DNA of 38,956 nucleotides from an uncultured Candidatus Competibacteraceae bacterium (GTDB lineage: Bacteria; Pseudomonadota; Gammaproteobacteria; Competibacterales; Competibacteraceae), in contig CAIRMO010000039.1 of NCBI GenBank assembly GCA_903879705.1, positions 1 through 38,956 of the forward strand, given 5' to 3'. Under the pieces are notes generated by a model that was not told the origin of the DNA, made no database searches, and worked only from the letters and a program-made list of their open reading frames with translations. Shown here one piece after another: positions 1-8,853 of the stretch. The position numbers and the translations under genes are program-made. Every line of letters starts with the position of its first letter. Within the stretch, counting starts at the first letter, position 1.

Positions 1-261
1 AAAAACAGGGTGATGATTATTAGAATTAATTAGGCGTTTTTGAACGCTTCGGGATTCTTTTATTCTTTTTTATTGGACTATCCTAAAGCCGCTAATTGAT
101 CCGCTTAAAATCAGCCTAAATACAGAGACCGGGAATTGCTGGAGGCCAGGCGTTAGCATAATGACTCGGTGAAAACTCAGGATTGCCTGCCGACAACAGT
201 CCGTGGAACTTCTACAATGGGCCTTGACCACCCGAAAATCACTGCCATAGAGAAAACGCTC
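1..261. other. AT-rich non-coding region upstream of carbonic anhydrase
   Basis: This leader is clearly more AT-rich than the genes that follow. It contains a small inverted repeat GCGTT/AACGC near position 34 but no convincing terminator. I see no open frame with a plausible start and ribosome site, and no convincing -35/-10 pair. An in-frame GTG at 169 and an ATG at 217 would extend the carbonic anhydrase. They would bury its Tat signal about 30 or 15 residues inside the protein, so I treat this stretch as non-coding. Confidence 0.5.
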
Positions 262-1086
262 ATGTCCAAACCCATCTTATCGCGTCGTCATTTTCTGCGG
301 TTATCGAGCCTTGCAGCGGTGGGCGCGACGGTGGCCGTCTGTGCCGGAACACCGGCGTTGGCCGAGTATGACGGAACGCAAATGCCGCCACCCGTTCCGA
401 AAACGCCCGGCGGGTCGGCAGAATCGTCTGCGCCAGTGTCCGGCCGCCTCACCGAAACCGCGCTTCCCTCGCCCCAGGAAGCGTTACAACGGTTGATGGA
501 CGGCAACCAGCGGTTCATCGCCAACCGCCTGCTTGAGCCAAACCAGTCACCGGAACGGCGCACCGCGATCGCCAACTCGCAGCAACCGTTCGCCACTATT
601 TTTGGTTGCGTCGATTCCCGTGTGCCGCCAGAGCTGGTGTTCGATCGAGGGCTGGGCGATCTGTTCGTGATCCGCACCGCCGGCGAGGTCGTGGACGAGG
701 CGGTGCTGGGCAGTATTGAGTTCGGTAGCCTTGAACTGAAAATCCCGCTGATCATGGTGCTAGGCCACGAGCGTTGCGGCGCGATCAAGGCCAGTATTGA
801 GGCGCTGGAATCGCCCGGCGGCGAGTCCCACGGCAAAAGCAAACACAGCACTGAACCTGGCAAGATTGGTTATCTGGTCAAAAGCCTGAAACCGGCGATT
901 GAGAAAGCCCACACCTGGGGCATGGGCGATCTGGCCGAAAACGCGATGCGGGCCAATGTGTCCTTGACTGTGCAGCGGCTGAAAAAATCGCCGGTGCTGT
1001 CCGCCGCTGTGGAGAGTGGCCGGCTCCGGATTGTCGGTGCCCGCTACGATCTGGATAGTGGCGCGGTCGAGGTCCTGTTCAGTTGA
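262..1086 (+). CDS. Tat-exported beta-class carbonic anhydrase
   Basis: Predicted beta-carbonic anhydrase (274 aa) interconverting CO2 and bicarbonate, probably in the periplasm. The zinc ligands of the family are visible: C116 and D118-x-R120 in [10 protein letters not shown], and H169/C172 in GHERCGA. The N-terminus has a twin-arginine signal (SRRHFLRL, residues 7-14), a hydrophobic stretch, and an Ala-Leu-Ala site near residue 34 followed by a Pro/Gly/Ser-rich linker to about 60. I chose ATG 262 over the longer GTG start at 169 because it puts the RR motif at the very N-terminus. The 3' end overlaps the convergent aroC end by 8 bases. Most beta-CAs are cytoplasmic, so export is the notable property. 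Export is inferred from the signal. Confidence 0.9.
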   Translation: MSKPILSRRHFLRLSSLAAVGATVAVCAGTPALAEYDGTQMPPPVPKTPGGSAESSAPVSGRLTETALPSPQEALQRLMDGNQRFIANRLLEPNQSPERRTAIANSQQPFATIFGCVDSRVPPELVFDRGLGDLFVIRTAGEVVDEAVLGSIEFGSLELKIPLIMVLGHERCGAIKASIEALESPGGESHGKSKHSTEPGKIGYLVKSLKPAIEKAHTWGMGDLAENAMRANVSLTVQRLKKSPVLSAAVESGRLRIVGARYDLDSGAVEVLFS

Positions 1087-2179
1087 TCCTGCCGGGAATC
1101 ACGGGCGTCTCGGTACGCACATCCAGGTTTTGCGCCCGATGCCGCAGCGCGTGATCCATCAACACCAGCGCCAGCATCGCCTCGGCAATCGGGGTCGCAC
1201 GAATCCCGACGCAGGGATCGTGGCGGCCCTTGGTGACGACCTCCGTCGGCTCGCCGTGAACGGTGATCGTTCGGCCCGGCAGGCGCAGGCTGGAGGTCGG
1301 TTTCAGCGCCATGCTGGCGATAATATCCTGACCGGTGGAAATCCCGCCCAGAATCCCGCCGGCGTTATTGCTTAAAAACCCGTCCGGGGTTAGCTCATCG
1401 CGATGTGCCGTGCCCCGTTGTTCCACCACGGCAAACCCGGCCCCGATTTCCACGCCCTTGACCGCATTGATGCTCATCAGCGCATGAGCGATGTCGGCAT
1501 CCAGCCGGTCGAACACCGGCTCACCCCAACCAACCGGCGCACCGCTGGCGACCACCGTCACCCGCGCTCCAATCGAATCGCCGGATTTACGCAACGCATC
1601 CATGAACTGCTCCAGTTCAGGCACCTGATCCGGGTCCGGGCAGAAAAACGGGTTGCGATCCACTTCTTCCCAGACCAGCCGGGCCGGACGAATTGGCCCC
1701 AGTTGGGCCAGATAGCCGCGAATTTCCACCCCATAGCGCTCCCGCAGATACTTGCGGGCAACGGCTCCGGCGGCGACCCGCAACGCAGTCTCGCGCGCTG
1801 AGGAGCGGCCACCGCCCCGGTAATCCCGAAAACCATACTTGTGGTGGTAGGCGTAATCGGCATGACCGGGCCGAAACCGATCCATGATTTCGCCGTAATC
1901 CTTGGAGCGCTGATCGACATTCTCAATCAGCAGCCCAATCGGGACGCCCGTGGTACGGCCCTCGAACACCCCCGACAGGATGCGGACCTGATCCGGTTCG
2001 CGGCGCTGGGTGGTGTGCCGGCTCTGGCCGGGCCGGCGCCGATCCAGATCGCGCTGCAAATCGGCCTCGGTCAGTTCCAGACCCGGCGGGCAGCCATCCA
2101 CGATCGCGCCGAGCGCCGGGCCATGACTCTCGCCAAAGGTGGTGACGGTGAACAGTTTGCCAAAGCTATTGCCGGACAT
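1079..2179 (-). CDS. aroC: Chorismate synthase
   Basis: Catalyses the last shikimate-pathway step: EPSP loses phosphate to give chorismate, using reduced FMN. The protein is cytoplasmic and about 366 aa, the usual length. It begins with the family N-terminus [20 protein letters not shown] and carries the conserved GRSSARETA segment and [10 protein letters not shown] chose ATG 2179 because MSGNSFGK is the conserved start. An in-frame GTG at 2188, three codons upstream, sits closer to a weak AGAGA ribosome site and cannot be excluded. The gene is monocistronic in appearance, convergent with the carbonic anhydrase, and separated from hppA by a REP-like palindrome. Confidence 0.96.
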   Translation of the reverse strand: MSGNSFGKLFTVTTFGESHGPALGAIVDGCPPGLELTEADLQRDLDRRRPGQSRHTTQRREPDQVRILSGVFEGRTTGVPIGLLIENVDQRSKDYGEIMDRFRPGHADYAYHHKYGFRDYRGGGRSSARETALRVAAGAVARKYLRERYGVEIRGYLAQLGPIRPARLVWEEVDRNPFFCPDPDQVPELEQFMDALRKSGDSIGARVTVVASGAPVGWGEPVFDRLDADIAHALMSINAVKGVEIGAGFAVVEQRGTAHRDELTPDGFLSNNAGGILGGISTGQDIIASMALKPTSSLRLPGRTITVHGEPTEVVTKGRHDPCVGIRATPIAEAMLALVLMDHALRHRAQNLDVRTETPVIPGRIN

Positions 2180-2257
2180 GCGGATCACGATTCTCTACGG
2201 TTGGGCTGCCCAATGGACGTGCTATAGGCGTATTCAACGGGCGGTGGCAAGTGAACC

Positions 2258-2290
2258 GGCGTAGCACGGGCTTCCAGCTCGTGCTACGCC
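2258..2290. repeat. REP-like palindrome between hppA and aroC
   Basis: Perfect 11-base inverted repeat, GGCGTAGCACG (2258-2268) with CGTGCTACGCC (2280-2290). The 11-base centre can pair further (GCT/AGC), leaving a 3-base loop. It lies 53 bases past the hppA stop and upstream of aroC. Neither strand has a proper T-run after it, so it looks more like a dispersed palindromic element or an mRNA-stabilising hairpin than a classical terminator. Confidence 0.7.
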
Positions 2291-2343
2291 AAATTTCACC
2301 ACTCAACAGGATTGCTGGCTATATCCGCCATTGATGGCTGCGC

Positions 2344-4386
2344 TCAGGTAATGAACGGCACCAAGATCAGCGAGACGATCGATAGCAGTTTGACCAGGAT
2401 ATTCATCGCCGGGCCGCTGGTGTCTTTGAACGGATCGCCGACGGTATCGCCGATCACCGCCGCCGCGTGGGCATCGCCACCCTTGTGTTCGCCGGGCAAC
2501 TCGCCGCCTTCAATCGACTTCTTGGCGTTGTCCCAAGCGCCGCCGGCATTGGCCATGAACAGGGCAAATACCACCCCGGTCAGCATCGCGCCCAACAATA
2601 AGCCGCCCAAGGCTACCGGGCCGAAGAAGAACCCGACGATCACTGGAGCCAGCACCGCCATCAGGCCGGGCGGCACCATTTCCCGCAACGCCGCATCGGT
2701 GGCAATGGTCACGCAACGGGCGGTGTCCGGCTTGGCGGTGCCTTGCAGCAGGCCAGGAATCTCGCGGAACTGGCGACGGATTTCGGTCACCATTTCCATC
2801 GCCGCTCTGCCCACCGAACTCATGGTCATAGCCGCGGCCAGCAGCACCACCACCCCGCCCAGAAAGACGCCAATTACGACCTGCGGATCGGTAATGTCCA
2901 TAGGAACCGGATGACCGACCGCCAACACGACGGCTTCCTTGTAAGCGACGAACAGCGCCAGCGCGGTCAGTGCCGCCGAGCCAATGGCGAAACCCTTGCC
3001 GGTCGCGGCAGTGGTGTTGCCAATCGCGTCGAGATGGTCAGTAATTTTGCGGACTTCAGGCGGCTGGTGGGACATTTCGGCGATCCCGCCCGCGTTGTCG
3101 GAAATCGGGCCGGAGGCATCAATAGTCATGGTCACGCCGGCGGTCGCCAGCATGCCCACCGCGGCAATGGCGATGCCATATTGGCCAGCGGTCTGGAAAG
3201 CAACCAGGATCGCCACCACGATGATCAGAATCGGCAACGCACAGCTTTCCAACCCCACCGCAAGCCCGGTGATGATGTTAGTGGCCGCACCCGTTTTGGA
3301 GGCCTGAATGATCCGGGTCACCGGTTTCGACGAGGTGTAGTACCAGGCAGTGCGGCCAATAGCGACGCCAGCCAGATTGCCGGCCAGAATGGCGAAGAAC
3401 ACTCCCCAGCCGTAGCCGAACAGCAGGATGGTGAGCATGGTCGCCAGCAAAAACAGTCCGGCGGAGCTGAACTCGGAGATCGCCAGCGCCTTTTCCGGCC
3501 CGTATTTCTTGAACGCGGTCATCCCGTAAATTCCGACCAGCGACGAAAACAGGCCGATGATCGCTAATCCGAGTGGCAGCCCCAGCAGCATGGGCCGGGT
3601 GACATCCTGGCTAAAGTAATGACTCAGCTCGACCACGCTGGCACTGGCGGCCAGGGTGATCGCTGCGACGATGGCTCCAACGTAGGATTCGTAAATATCA
3701 GCGCCCATCCCGGCAATGTCGCCGACGTTATCGCCGACGTTATCGGCGATCACCCCCGGATTGCGCGGATCGTCTTCGGGAATGCCGGCCTCAATCTTGC
3801 CGACCAGATCAGAACCAACGTCAGCGGCTTTGGTGAAGATGCCGCCGCCGACCCGGGCGAACAGCGCAATCGAGGACGCGCCCATCGAGAAGCCCCAGAT
3901 GGTAGCGGCGGCTTGCGGATCAACCGCAAGCTGGCTTGACAGTCCGCTGAAAAACACCCCCAGTCCGATCAGACCAAAGCTGGCGACGGCCAGACCCATC
4001 ACCGCGCCACCGTCGAACGCCACCAGCAGCGCTTCACCGGCCCCGTGGTCACGCGCAGCGGCAGTGGTGCGGACATTGGCTTTGGTGGCCGCCTTCATCC
4101 CGATCAGCCCAGCGAGCGCCGAGGTCAGCGCCCCGGACAAAAACGCGATGCCGGCGCCAAAACCGTATTCTTTGGAAAATGACAGCAGCATTGCCACGAC
4201 CAGCGCGAAAATGCCGATCTTGACGTACTGGGCGCGTAAATAAGTCATTGCGCCCAATTGAATTTCTTCAGAAATGGCCGTCATCAGTTCGTCGCCGGTC
4301 GAACGGCGGACGATAGATTTGTACAGTATCGCGGCGACAGCCAGCCCAATCAGGCCGGCCAGCAGCGACAGAATTCCAACGAACAT
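2344..4386 (-). CDS. hppA: Membrane-bound ion-translocating pyrophosphatase (K+-dependent type)
   Basis: Integral membrane pyrophosphatase (680 aa, many TM helices) that hydrolyses PPi and pumps H+ or Na+ across the cytoplasmic membrane. The substrate/Mg signature is present as DNVGDNVGD (215-223), with [18 protein letters not shown] just before it and [10 protein letters not shown] near 430. Residues 456-463 read GNTTAATG. Alanine at 460 and glycine at 463 mark the K+-dependent subclass (K+-independent enzymes have Lys at 460). I chose ATG 4386 because GGGGAGGA lies just upstream and the first helix then starts at once; the longer frame to 4437 has no such site. The gene is divergent from a CBS-domain gene. 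Which ion is pumped cannot be decided from the motif alone. Confidence 0.95.
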   Translation of the reverse strand: MFVGILSLLAGLIGLAVAAILYKSIVRRSTGDELMTAISEEIQLGAMTYLRAQYVKIGIFALVVAMLLSFSKEYGFGAGIAFLSGALTSALAGLIGMKAATKANVRTTAAARDHGAGEALLVAFDGGAVMGLAVASFGLIGLGVFFSGLSSQLAVDPQAAATIWGFSMGASSIALFARVGGGIFTKAADVGSDLVGKIEAGIPEDDPRNPGVIADNVGDNVGDIAGMGADIYESYVGAIVAAITLAASASVVELSHYFSQDVTRPMLLGLPLGLAIIGLFSSLVGIYGMTAFKKYGPEKALAISEFSSAGLFLLATMLTILLFGYGWGVFFAILAGNLAGVAIGRTAWYYTSSKPVTRIIQASKTGAATNIITGLAVGLESCALPILIIVVAILVAFQTAGQYGIAIAAVGMLATAGVTMTIDASGPISDNAGGIAEMSHQPPEVRKITDHLDAIGNTTAATGKGFAIGSAALTALALFVAYKEAVVLAVGHPVPMDITDPQVVIGVFLGGVVVLLAAAMTMSSVGRAAMEMVTEIRRQFREIPGLLQGTAKPDTARCVTIATDAALREMVPPGLMAVLAPVIVGFFFGPVALGGLLLGAMLTGVVFALFMANAGGAWDNAKKSIEGGELPGEHKGGDAHAAAVIGDTVGDPFKDTSGPAMNILVKLLSIVSLILVPFIT

Positions 4387-4566
4387 AAAAGTCCTCCCCA
4401 AAAGTTGGTCTGCAATGTTGATGATGACCCCATGCACGGCGGGCCAGCATCGGCAATAATGATAACTGATTACCGCACCCTAATCCGGGCGTTGCCGGAT
4501 TCCTGCCCGGCGCAATCCGGGGCGCTGGCCACCGATTCATCCTAAATGACTGAGGAGCAACCGAAC

Positions 4567-4995
4567 ATGAAGTGCAAACAATACATGCTGTCCGCGCCCA
4601 CCCATGTGCTGGATACCGCGCCGCTGTCCGAAGCCTTGTCGATCATGATCCGCAAGCACATGCAGGATTTGATGGTCATCAACGCTCAGGGCGAATTCAT
4701 CGGCACGATCACCTCTTTTGCCTTTTCCAAGATGCTATTGCCGACGGCCCCACAGTTGCCGGATGAAGCTGACCAGGAAACCGCGGAAGATGTGGATAAC
4801 CGGCTGATGCCGCTGTTGCACCGCAAGGTGGGCGATTTTACCGGCGCTCATCCGGTGGTCGATCCCGAAGCACCGCTCTCCGAGGCGTTGCGCCTGCTGG
4901 CCGAGGGCTATATCCGGCTGCCGGTAGTCGGCGCGGATCGCAAACTGGTCGGGGCGCTGTCGTCGCTGACGATTCTGCGCCGCTTCCGGTTCTGA
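4567..4995 (+). CDS. Small two-CBS-domain protein
   Basis: Stand-alone CBS-domain protein (142 aa) made of one Bateman pair: CBS1 at residues 1-60 (APLSEALSIMIRKHMQDLMVIN) and CBS2 at about 82-140 (APLSEALRLLAEGYIRLPVV). Such modules bind adenine nucleotides or other ligands and regulate partner proteins. No catalytic domain is attached, so the partner is unknown. I chose ATG 4567 because GAGGAG lies nine bases upstream; an ATG seven codons earlier has no ribosome site. It is transcribed divergently from hppA across about 180 bases, so a link to the pump is possible but only by position. The region between them holds a small inverted repeat, CCGGATT (4495-4501) with AATCCGG (4514-4520). Confidence 0.85.
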   Translation: MKCKQYMLSAPTHVLDTAPLSEALSIMIRKHMQDLMVINAQGEFIGTITSFAFSKMLLPTAPQLPDEADQETAEDVDNRLMPLLHRKVGDFTGAHPVVDPEAPLSEALRLLAEGYIRLPVVGADRKLVGALSSLTILRRFRF

Positions 4996-5038
4996 GCCGG
5001 GAAGACGTTATAACCATCCGGTTGGAGTTGTGAAATTT

Positions 5039-5060
5039 CCCCTCCTTGGACAAGGAGGGG
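5039..5060. repeat. Palindromic hairpin element between convergent genes
   Basis: Perfect inverted repeat: CCCCTCCTTG (5039-5048), spacer GA, CAAGGAGGGG (5051-5060). It is followed at 5061-5085 by TGGCGACGAAGTCGACGGGG, which contains a second small hairpin (CGAC-GAA-GTCG). It lies between the convergent CBS gene and the transglutaminase gene. The compound structure is that of a dispersed intergenic repeat. On the minus strand the hairpin is followed by GGGGAAATTTC, so it could also end the 13-kb minus-strand unit weakly. Confidence 0.65.
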
Positions 5061-5119
5061 TGGCGACGAAGTCGACGGGGTGGTTCGAAGCGGATGCCTA
5101 AACATTGCTTGGAATGGCG

Positions 5120-7087
5120 CTACGCGGCATGGTTGGCGATCCATGCCGCCACCGTTTCCGCCAGCCGTTGTTGTTCCGCTGCCGGCAGTCCCTCCGGATC
5201 AAACCGCCAGCGTTGATGCCAACCGGCCATTTCCCTCATCTCCGGCGTCTCCCAAACGCCCATTCGCCGCAACCAGTTTTCCAGACTCTCGCCTCGCGGA
5301 CGAGACCCCGCACGAGTCGTCAGTACCGCAAGGGTTTGATAGAAAGGTGACTCCGCGCCGGGCCAGATCGTCACCGCCACTGGCTTTACTGCGAACCGTT
5401 GCCGAACCCGCTGCCGGCGCAGCAGCAGCCAGAACAGCACCACCGTTAATCCGCCCGCCAGTCCCCACCACCCGCGATGATCGTCCTCATCACCCGTGGC
5501 TTCCCGCCAGCGCCAGCGGCTGAACTGGTGATTCAGCCAGGCCCATAAGTCGCCGACGGTTTGCCACCATGACGCCCGCTCCTCCTCAAAGCGGGTCCAG
5601 TCCGGCGGAGTGGCATCGAAGTCTTGCCAGCGCCCGTCCTGCCAGATCAAGGTCCAGGCGTGGGCATGACGACGACGGGCAACGTAACGCCCTTCCAGTG
5701 GGCTGTATTCCGAGACCGAAAAGCCGGTAGCGTAACGAGCGGGAATCCCGGCGGCGCGCAACAATAACGCGGCGGCGGTCGCGAAGTATTCGCAATGCCC
5801 AACCCGGGCCTCCAACAGGAAGGTTTCCAGGGCGGTTAGCCCGGTCGCCGGAGCCGGTAAATCCAGGCTGTAGCGGAACTGGTCGATCAGGAAGGCGTGA
5901 ACCTTGGCGACGGCAACCGTGGGCGGTTGATTCACTAAATTCAGTTCCGCCGCCAGTCGTTGCAAGGTCGCCTGTTCACGGCGCGGCAACACCAAATCGA
6001 CTGCCGCCGGCGGTGAATCCCGGTCGGCAGTCGGGCAGGATTCCACCCGGTAATCGACCCATCCCGGACCTTGACTGGCCTTGAGCGCCCCCAGGCTGCT
6101 GATCTGCAAAGTGCCCACCGGCAACCGATCCAGCCGCCAGGCCCCCGTCGGCACCGGCAGCATTCCGGTGCCCCGCCGCAGTTCGAGGCTGATGGCCAAC
6201 CGGTGGGATTGCCCTTCCGGCGCAAGCAGTAGCGGCCATTCCCGGCCATCGCCGGTGGGCTTGATGTCGGTGAAGCGGGTATTTTTGGCTTGCCACCCGC
6301 CGTCGAAATAGCTGTTATAGGCAGCGTCACGCAGCAGCCACGGCCCGGTCTCGCCGGCGACGGGCTGGAGTCGCAGCACGATCCGCCCGGACAGTTTGAG
6401 TTCACCGATGTCGCCCAGCGCGGTACGAGCGCGGTACGGATCGACGTCAATAAACCAGTCTTCAAACCACTCGCTAAACGTGTCCTCCATCCCCAATTGC
6501 AGGCGATGCAGGCCGAAACTCAGCGGCCAGGCCGCTAGTCCGATGGTAATCGCAAGCGTTGCGGTCAACGGCCAGCGATATCGCCGGGGCCGCGCCACCA
6601 GCAGCAGCCACACCAGTAACAGTCCCGCACCCGGCAGGAATCCGGGTTGGGTGGTCACGCCAGCGGCCAGCAGGCACAGGACGAAATAGGGCGGGTCCAG
6701 CTTCAACGGTTGCCGCGCCAGTTCGCTGCCGGAGCGGCGCAACGAATAGAACAGATGGCCGACCCGGAATGCGCCGGCGGTCGAATAACGCTGGATCGTC
6801 AGCGGCGCAAACAGCAGCAACGGCAACCAACTGAGCAGGGTGTAAAGGTGCGTCGCCAGCGGCGGCTGATTGAGATAGCGGGTAAACAGAATGATCAGCG
6901 CCCCGACCCACGGCAGGGCCGAAAGATCGATGACCCGCGCCAAGGCTTTATCATCGAGCGCCCAGCGCCACGTCACCCACGGCGCCAGTTCCAGCAGCAG
7001 CGCCATGGGCAACGCCGGCAGCCATAACCCGGTCCGCCAGCCCCAGAACAGCAGGGTTGCGGCCAGCAGACCGGGCGGCAGAGTCAA
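5120..7087 (-). CDS. Membrane transglutaminase (TgpA-like)
   Basis: Large membrane-anchored transglutaminase-core protein (655 aa). The N-terminal ~190 residues hold about five to six TM helices, and the middle is extracytoplasmic. The papain-like core has C432 in VGHCEYFATA, H476 in RRHAHAWTL and D491 in QDFDATPPDW. One more TM helix lies at about 541-556 (LAGGLTVVLFWLLL) before a cytoplasmic tail. The triad is complete, so it is probably active as a peptidase or crosslinker. The frame opens after a TAA with no ATG or GTG; TTG 7087 is the best start I can see and is uncertain. It is the last gene of the minus-strand MoxR...DUF58 unit, 42 bases after the metallohydrolase. Confidence 0.88.
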   Translation of the reverse strand: MTLPPGLLAATLLFWGWRTGLWLPALPMALLLELAPWVTWRWALDDKALARVIDLSALPWVGALIILFTRYLNQPPLATHLYTLLSWLPLLLFAPLTIQRYSTAGAFRVGHLFYSLRRSGSELARQPLKLDPPYFVLCLLAAGVTTQPGFLPGAGLLLVWLLLVARPRRYRWPLTATLAITIGLAAWPLSFGLHRLQLGMEDTFSEWFEDWFIDVDPYRARTALGDIGELKLSGRIVLRLQPVAGETGPWLLRDAAYNSYFDGGWQAKNTRFTDIKPTGDGREWPLLLAPEGQSHRLAISLELRRGTGMLPVPTGAWRLDRLPVGTLQISSLGALKASQGPGWVDYRVESCPTADRDSPPAAVDLVLPRREQATLQRLAAELNLVNQPPTVAVAKVHAFLIDQFRYSLDLPAPATGLTALETFLLEARVGHCEYFATAAALLLRAAGIPARYATGFSVSEYSPLEGRYVARRRHAHAWTLIWQDGRWQDFDATPPDWTRFEEERASWWQTVGDLWAWLNHQFSRWRWREATGDEDDHRGWWGLAGGLTVVLFWLLLRRQRVRQRFAVKPVAVTIWPGAESPFYQTLAVLTTRAGSRPRGESLENWLRRMGVWETPEMREMAGWHQRWRFDPEGLPAAEQQRLAETVAAWIANHAA

Positions 7088-7129
7088 GGTCAGGGCCAGA
7101 ACTTTCGCCCCTGGTTCAAGAACGATCCT

Positions 7130-8737
7130 TTAATACCCATCTTCGCGATAGTTGCATGTATCGTTACAACCACAGGCTGGTATTTCGGTCGACAGGTCGA
7201 TCTGGGCATACGGGTCGCCGGCGGTTGGCCCGGACTGATCGGGGTAGTGGTATTTCGGCGTGTTCAGCGTACCGGGCGGCGGCTGGTATGTGGCCGCGAA
7301 CCCGAAGTTTGCGACATCGCCTTTGAACTCGCGGATCTGATTCCTGGAGACCGTGATCACCATGAGGTCAGCGGACCAGGTGATCCGGGCCGCATTTTCC
7401 TGGGGTAAGGGATCCCGGCCCTGGATCACCTTGCAATGCGCCTGGACGCTTTTCATGGCGCAAGCGACCGTGTCATCCGTGGTCGGAAAATGGGTGGCGA
7501 CCGTGAGCCGGGGTCGGGGACTGATCTGGCTGAGCAGGTACCCGAAGGCCCCTTGTGGCGTGTGGGAGCTGTTCTGGACCGTCTGCAATTGTTGGACGGT
7601 TTCCCGAGGAACCTCGGCAGGATCGGTTAACCGCAACATCTTCATGGCCCATATTTCCGCCGGAACGACCATTTCGTGAATGAGTACGTCCACCCCGTTG
7701 CCGCCGTTAATGGCCTGGTCTCTGGAGTGGATTTCGGGCTTGGTGTCCCCCGTGTAGATCAGGCTCAGGCCATTCCACTCCAGCTTGTAGCCGACCGATC
7801 CCTTGCGGTCATGGATCACGGGGAAGTGGGTAATTTTCACCCCGGTGATCGGGTTGTGGTAAGCGACGTTGTCTCCCGGCGTTTTGCCGTATTGCGTCCA
7901 GTCCAGCTCAATAGGCACCATCGCGTAACTGTCGTCTGGCGCATCATCGCCCACCGGGATCGGCGAGTACGGCAGTCCCCAACTGGTCTGGGTGGGCCGG
8001 ATATAGGGCGTATAGCTGGTCGATTGGAAACTGAAACTCTCCGTATGCCACCGGCAGGCGGCCCGGAGGTTGGCGCAGAACGCCTTGGTTCCATCATCGT
8101 AATATTTTCCCGAACCCGGCGGACTCTCGACCCCCGAAGGCCCCGGTCCCCAGAGGTACAGGGGAGACTTGCGATCTGACGACGGTCCGAAGCAGTAAAT
8201 ATGGATCAGGTCGCTCATGTGGTCGCCGTGCAGATGGGTCAGAAAAATCTTGTCCATCCGGCCAAACCCGATATTCATGGCCGCGTAATTGGCGGATACC
8301 CCGGCGCCGCAGTCGAACACGAACTGGTCCCGGGGTGCCTGTTTGCTTGAATCCCAGCCCACTTCAACAAAGAGGCTCATCATCATCTGGCCCCGGGCGT
8401 GTTGGGGGATCGCTGACCCCAGGAACGTGATCCGCAGCTCATTTTCGCCCAGCGGCGGGATGGTTGACGGCGTGAGCGTGCTGAACGGCTCGAACGGGGC
8501 CAGAGTGTTAAAGTAGGAATACTGCTGCGCTTTGGCGGGGTCGTCCCAGCGACAGGTTGGCCCGTCGGGGCAGGTGCAGGAGGTCGAAGTACACTGATCG
8601 TCGGCTTGAGCGTTGTTGCACCCGCCGAGACTGGTGGTGACGCCCCCGACCGCTAACCCGCCCAGGGCTAACCCGGAAAGCTTCAATACGTCGCGTCTCG
8701 TTAAACCGGTGGGTTCGGTGGTCTTGAAGTTGCTCAT
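7130..8737 (-). CDS. Tat-exported metallo-beta-lactamase-fold hydrolase (RNase Z-like fold)
   Basis: Exported MBL-fold metallohydrolase (535 aa). It has a Tat signal (TRRDVLKLSG, RR at 14-15), a hydrophobic stretch, and a cysteine at 40 preceded by Leu-Gly-Gly, which may be a lipoprotein site. Metal ligands are complete: H168, H170, D172, H173 in FLTHLHGDHMSD, then H309, D331 in IYTGDTKPE, H354 and H416 in VATHF. The layout resembles the RNase Z/arylsulfatase branch, but an exported enzyme will not process tRNA, so the substrate is unknown. ATG 8737 has AAGGAA eight bases upstream and puts RR at the N-terminus. The C-terminus is cysteine-rich (GCNDTCNY). It lies between DUF58 (116-base gap) and the transglutaminase. 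Confidence 0.85.
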   Translation of the reverse strand: MSNFKTTEPTGLTRRDVLKLSGLALGGLAVGGVTTSLGGCNNAQADDQCTSTSCTCPDGPTCRWDDPAKAQQYSYFNTLAPFEPFSTLTPSTIPPLGENELRITFLGSAIPQHARGQMMMSLFVEVGWDSSKQAPRDQFVFDCGAGVSANYAAMNIGFGRMDKIFLTHLHGDHMSDLIHIYCFGPSSDRKSPLYLWGPGPSGVESPPGSGKYYDDGTKAFCANLRAACRWHTESFSFQSTSYTPYIRPTQTSWGLPYSPIPVGDDAPDDSYAMVPIELDWTQYGKTPGDNVAYHNPITGVKITHFPVIHDRKGSVGYKLEWNGLSLIYTGDTKPEIHSRDQAINGGNGVDVLIHEMVVPAEIWAMKMLRLTDPAEVPRETVQQLQTVQNSSHTPQGAFGYLLSQISPRPRLTVATHFPTTDDTVACAMKSVQAHCKVIQGRDPLPQENAARITWSADLMVITVSRNQIREFKGDVANFGFAATYQPPPGTLNTPKYHYPDQSGPTAGDPYAQIDLSTEIPACGCNDTCNYREDGY

Positions 8738-8853
8738 CAGGTTTATTCCTTGATTTTTATTGGGTTGTCTTGAGTCCAACCGCTCACTCCCTGACATATA
8801 GGACTCGCTTTGAATCACACATCCGGTACTGGCCATCTTACAAAAAACAGCAC

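Noticed and set aside
2312-4243. Long plus-strand open frames opposite hppA (for example 3716-4243)
   Set aside because: They mirror the GC-biased codons of hppA, have no ribosome sites, and show no family resemblance.
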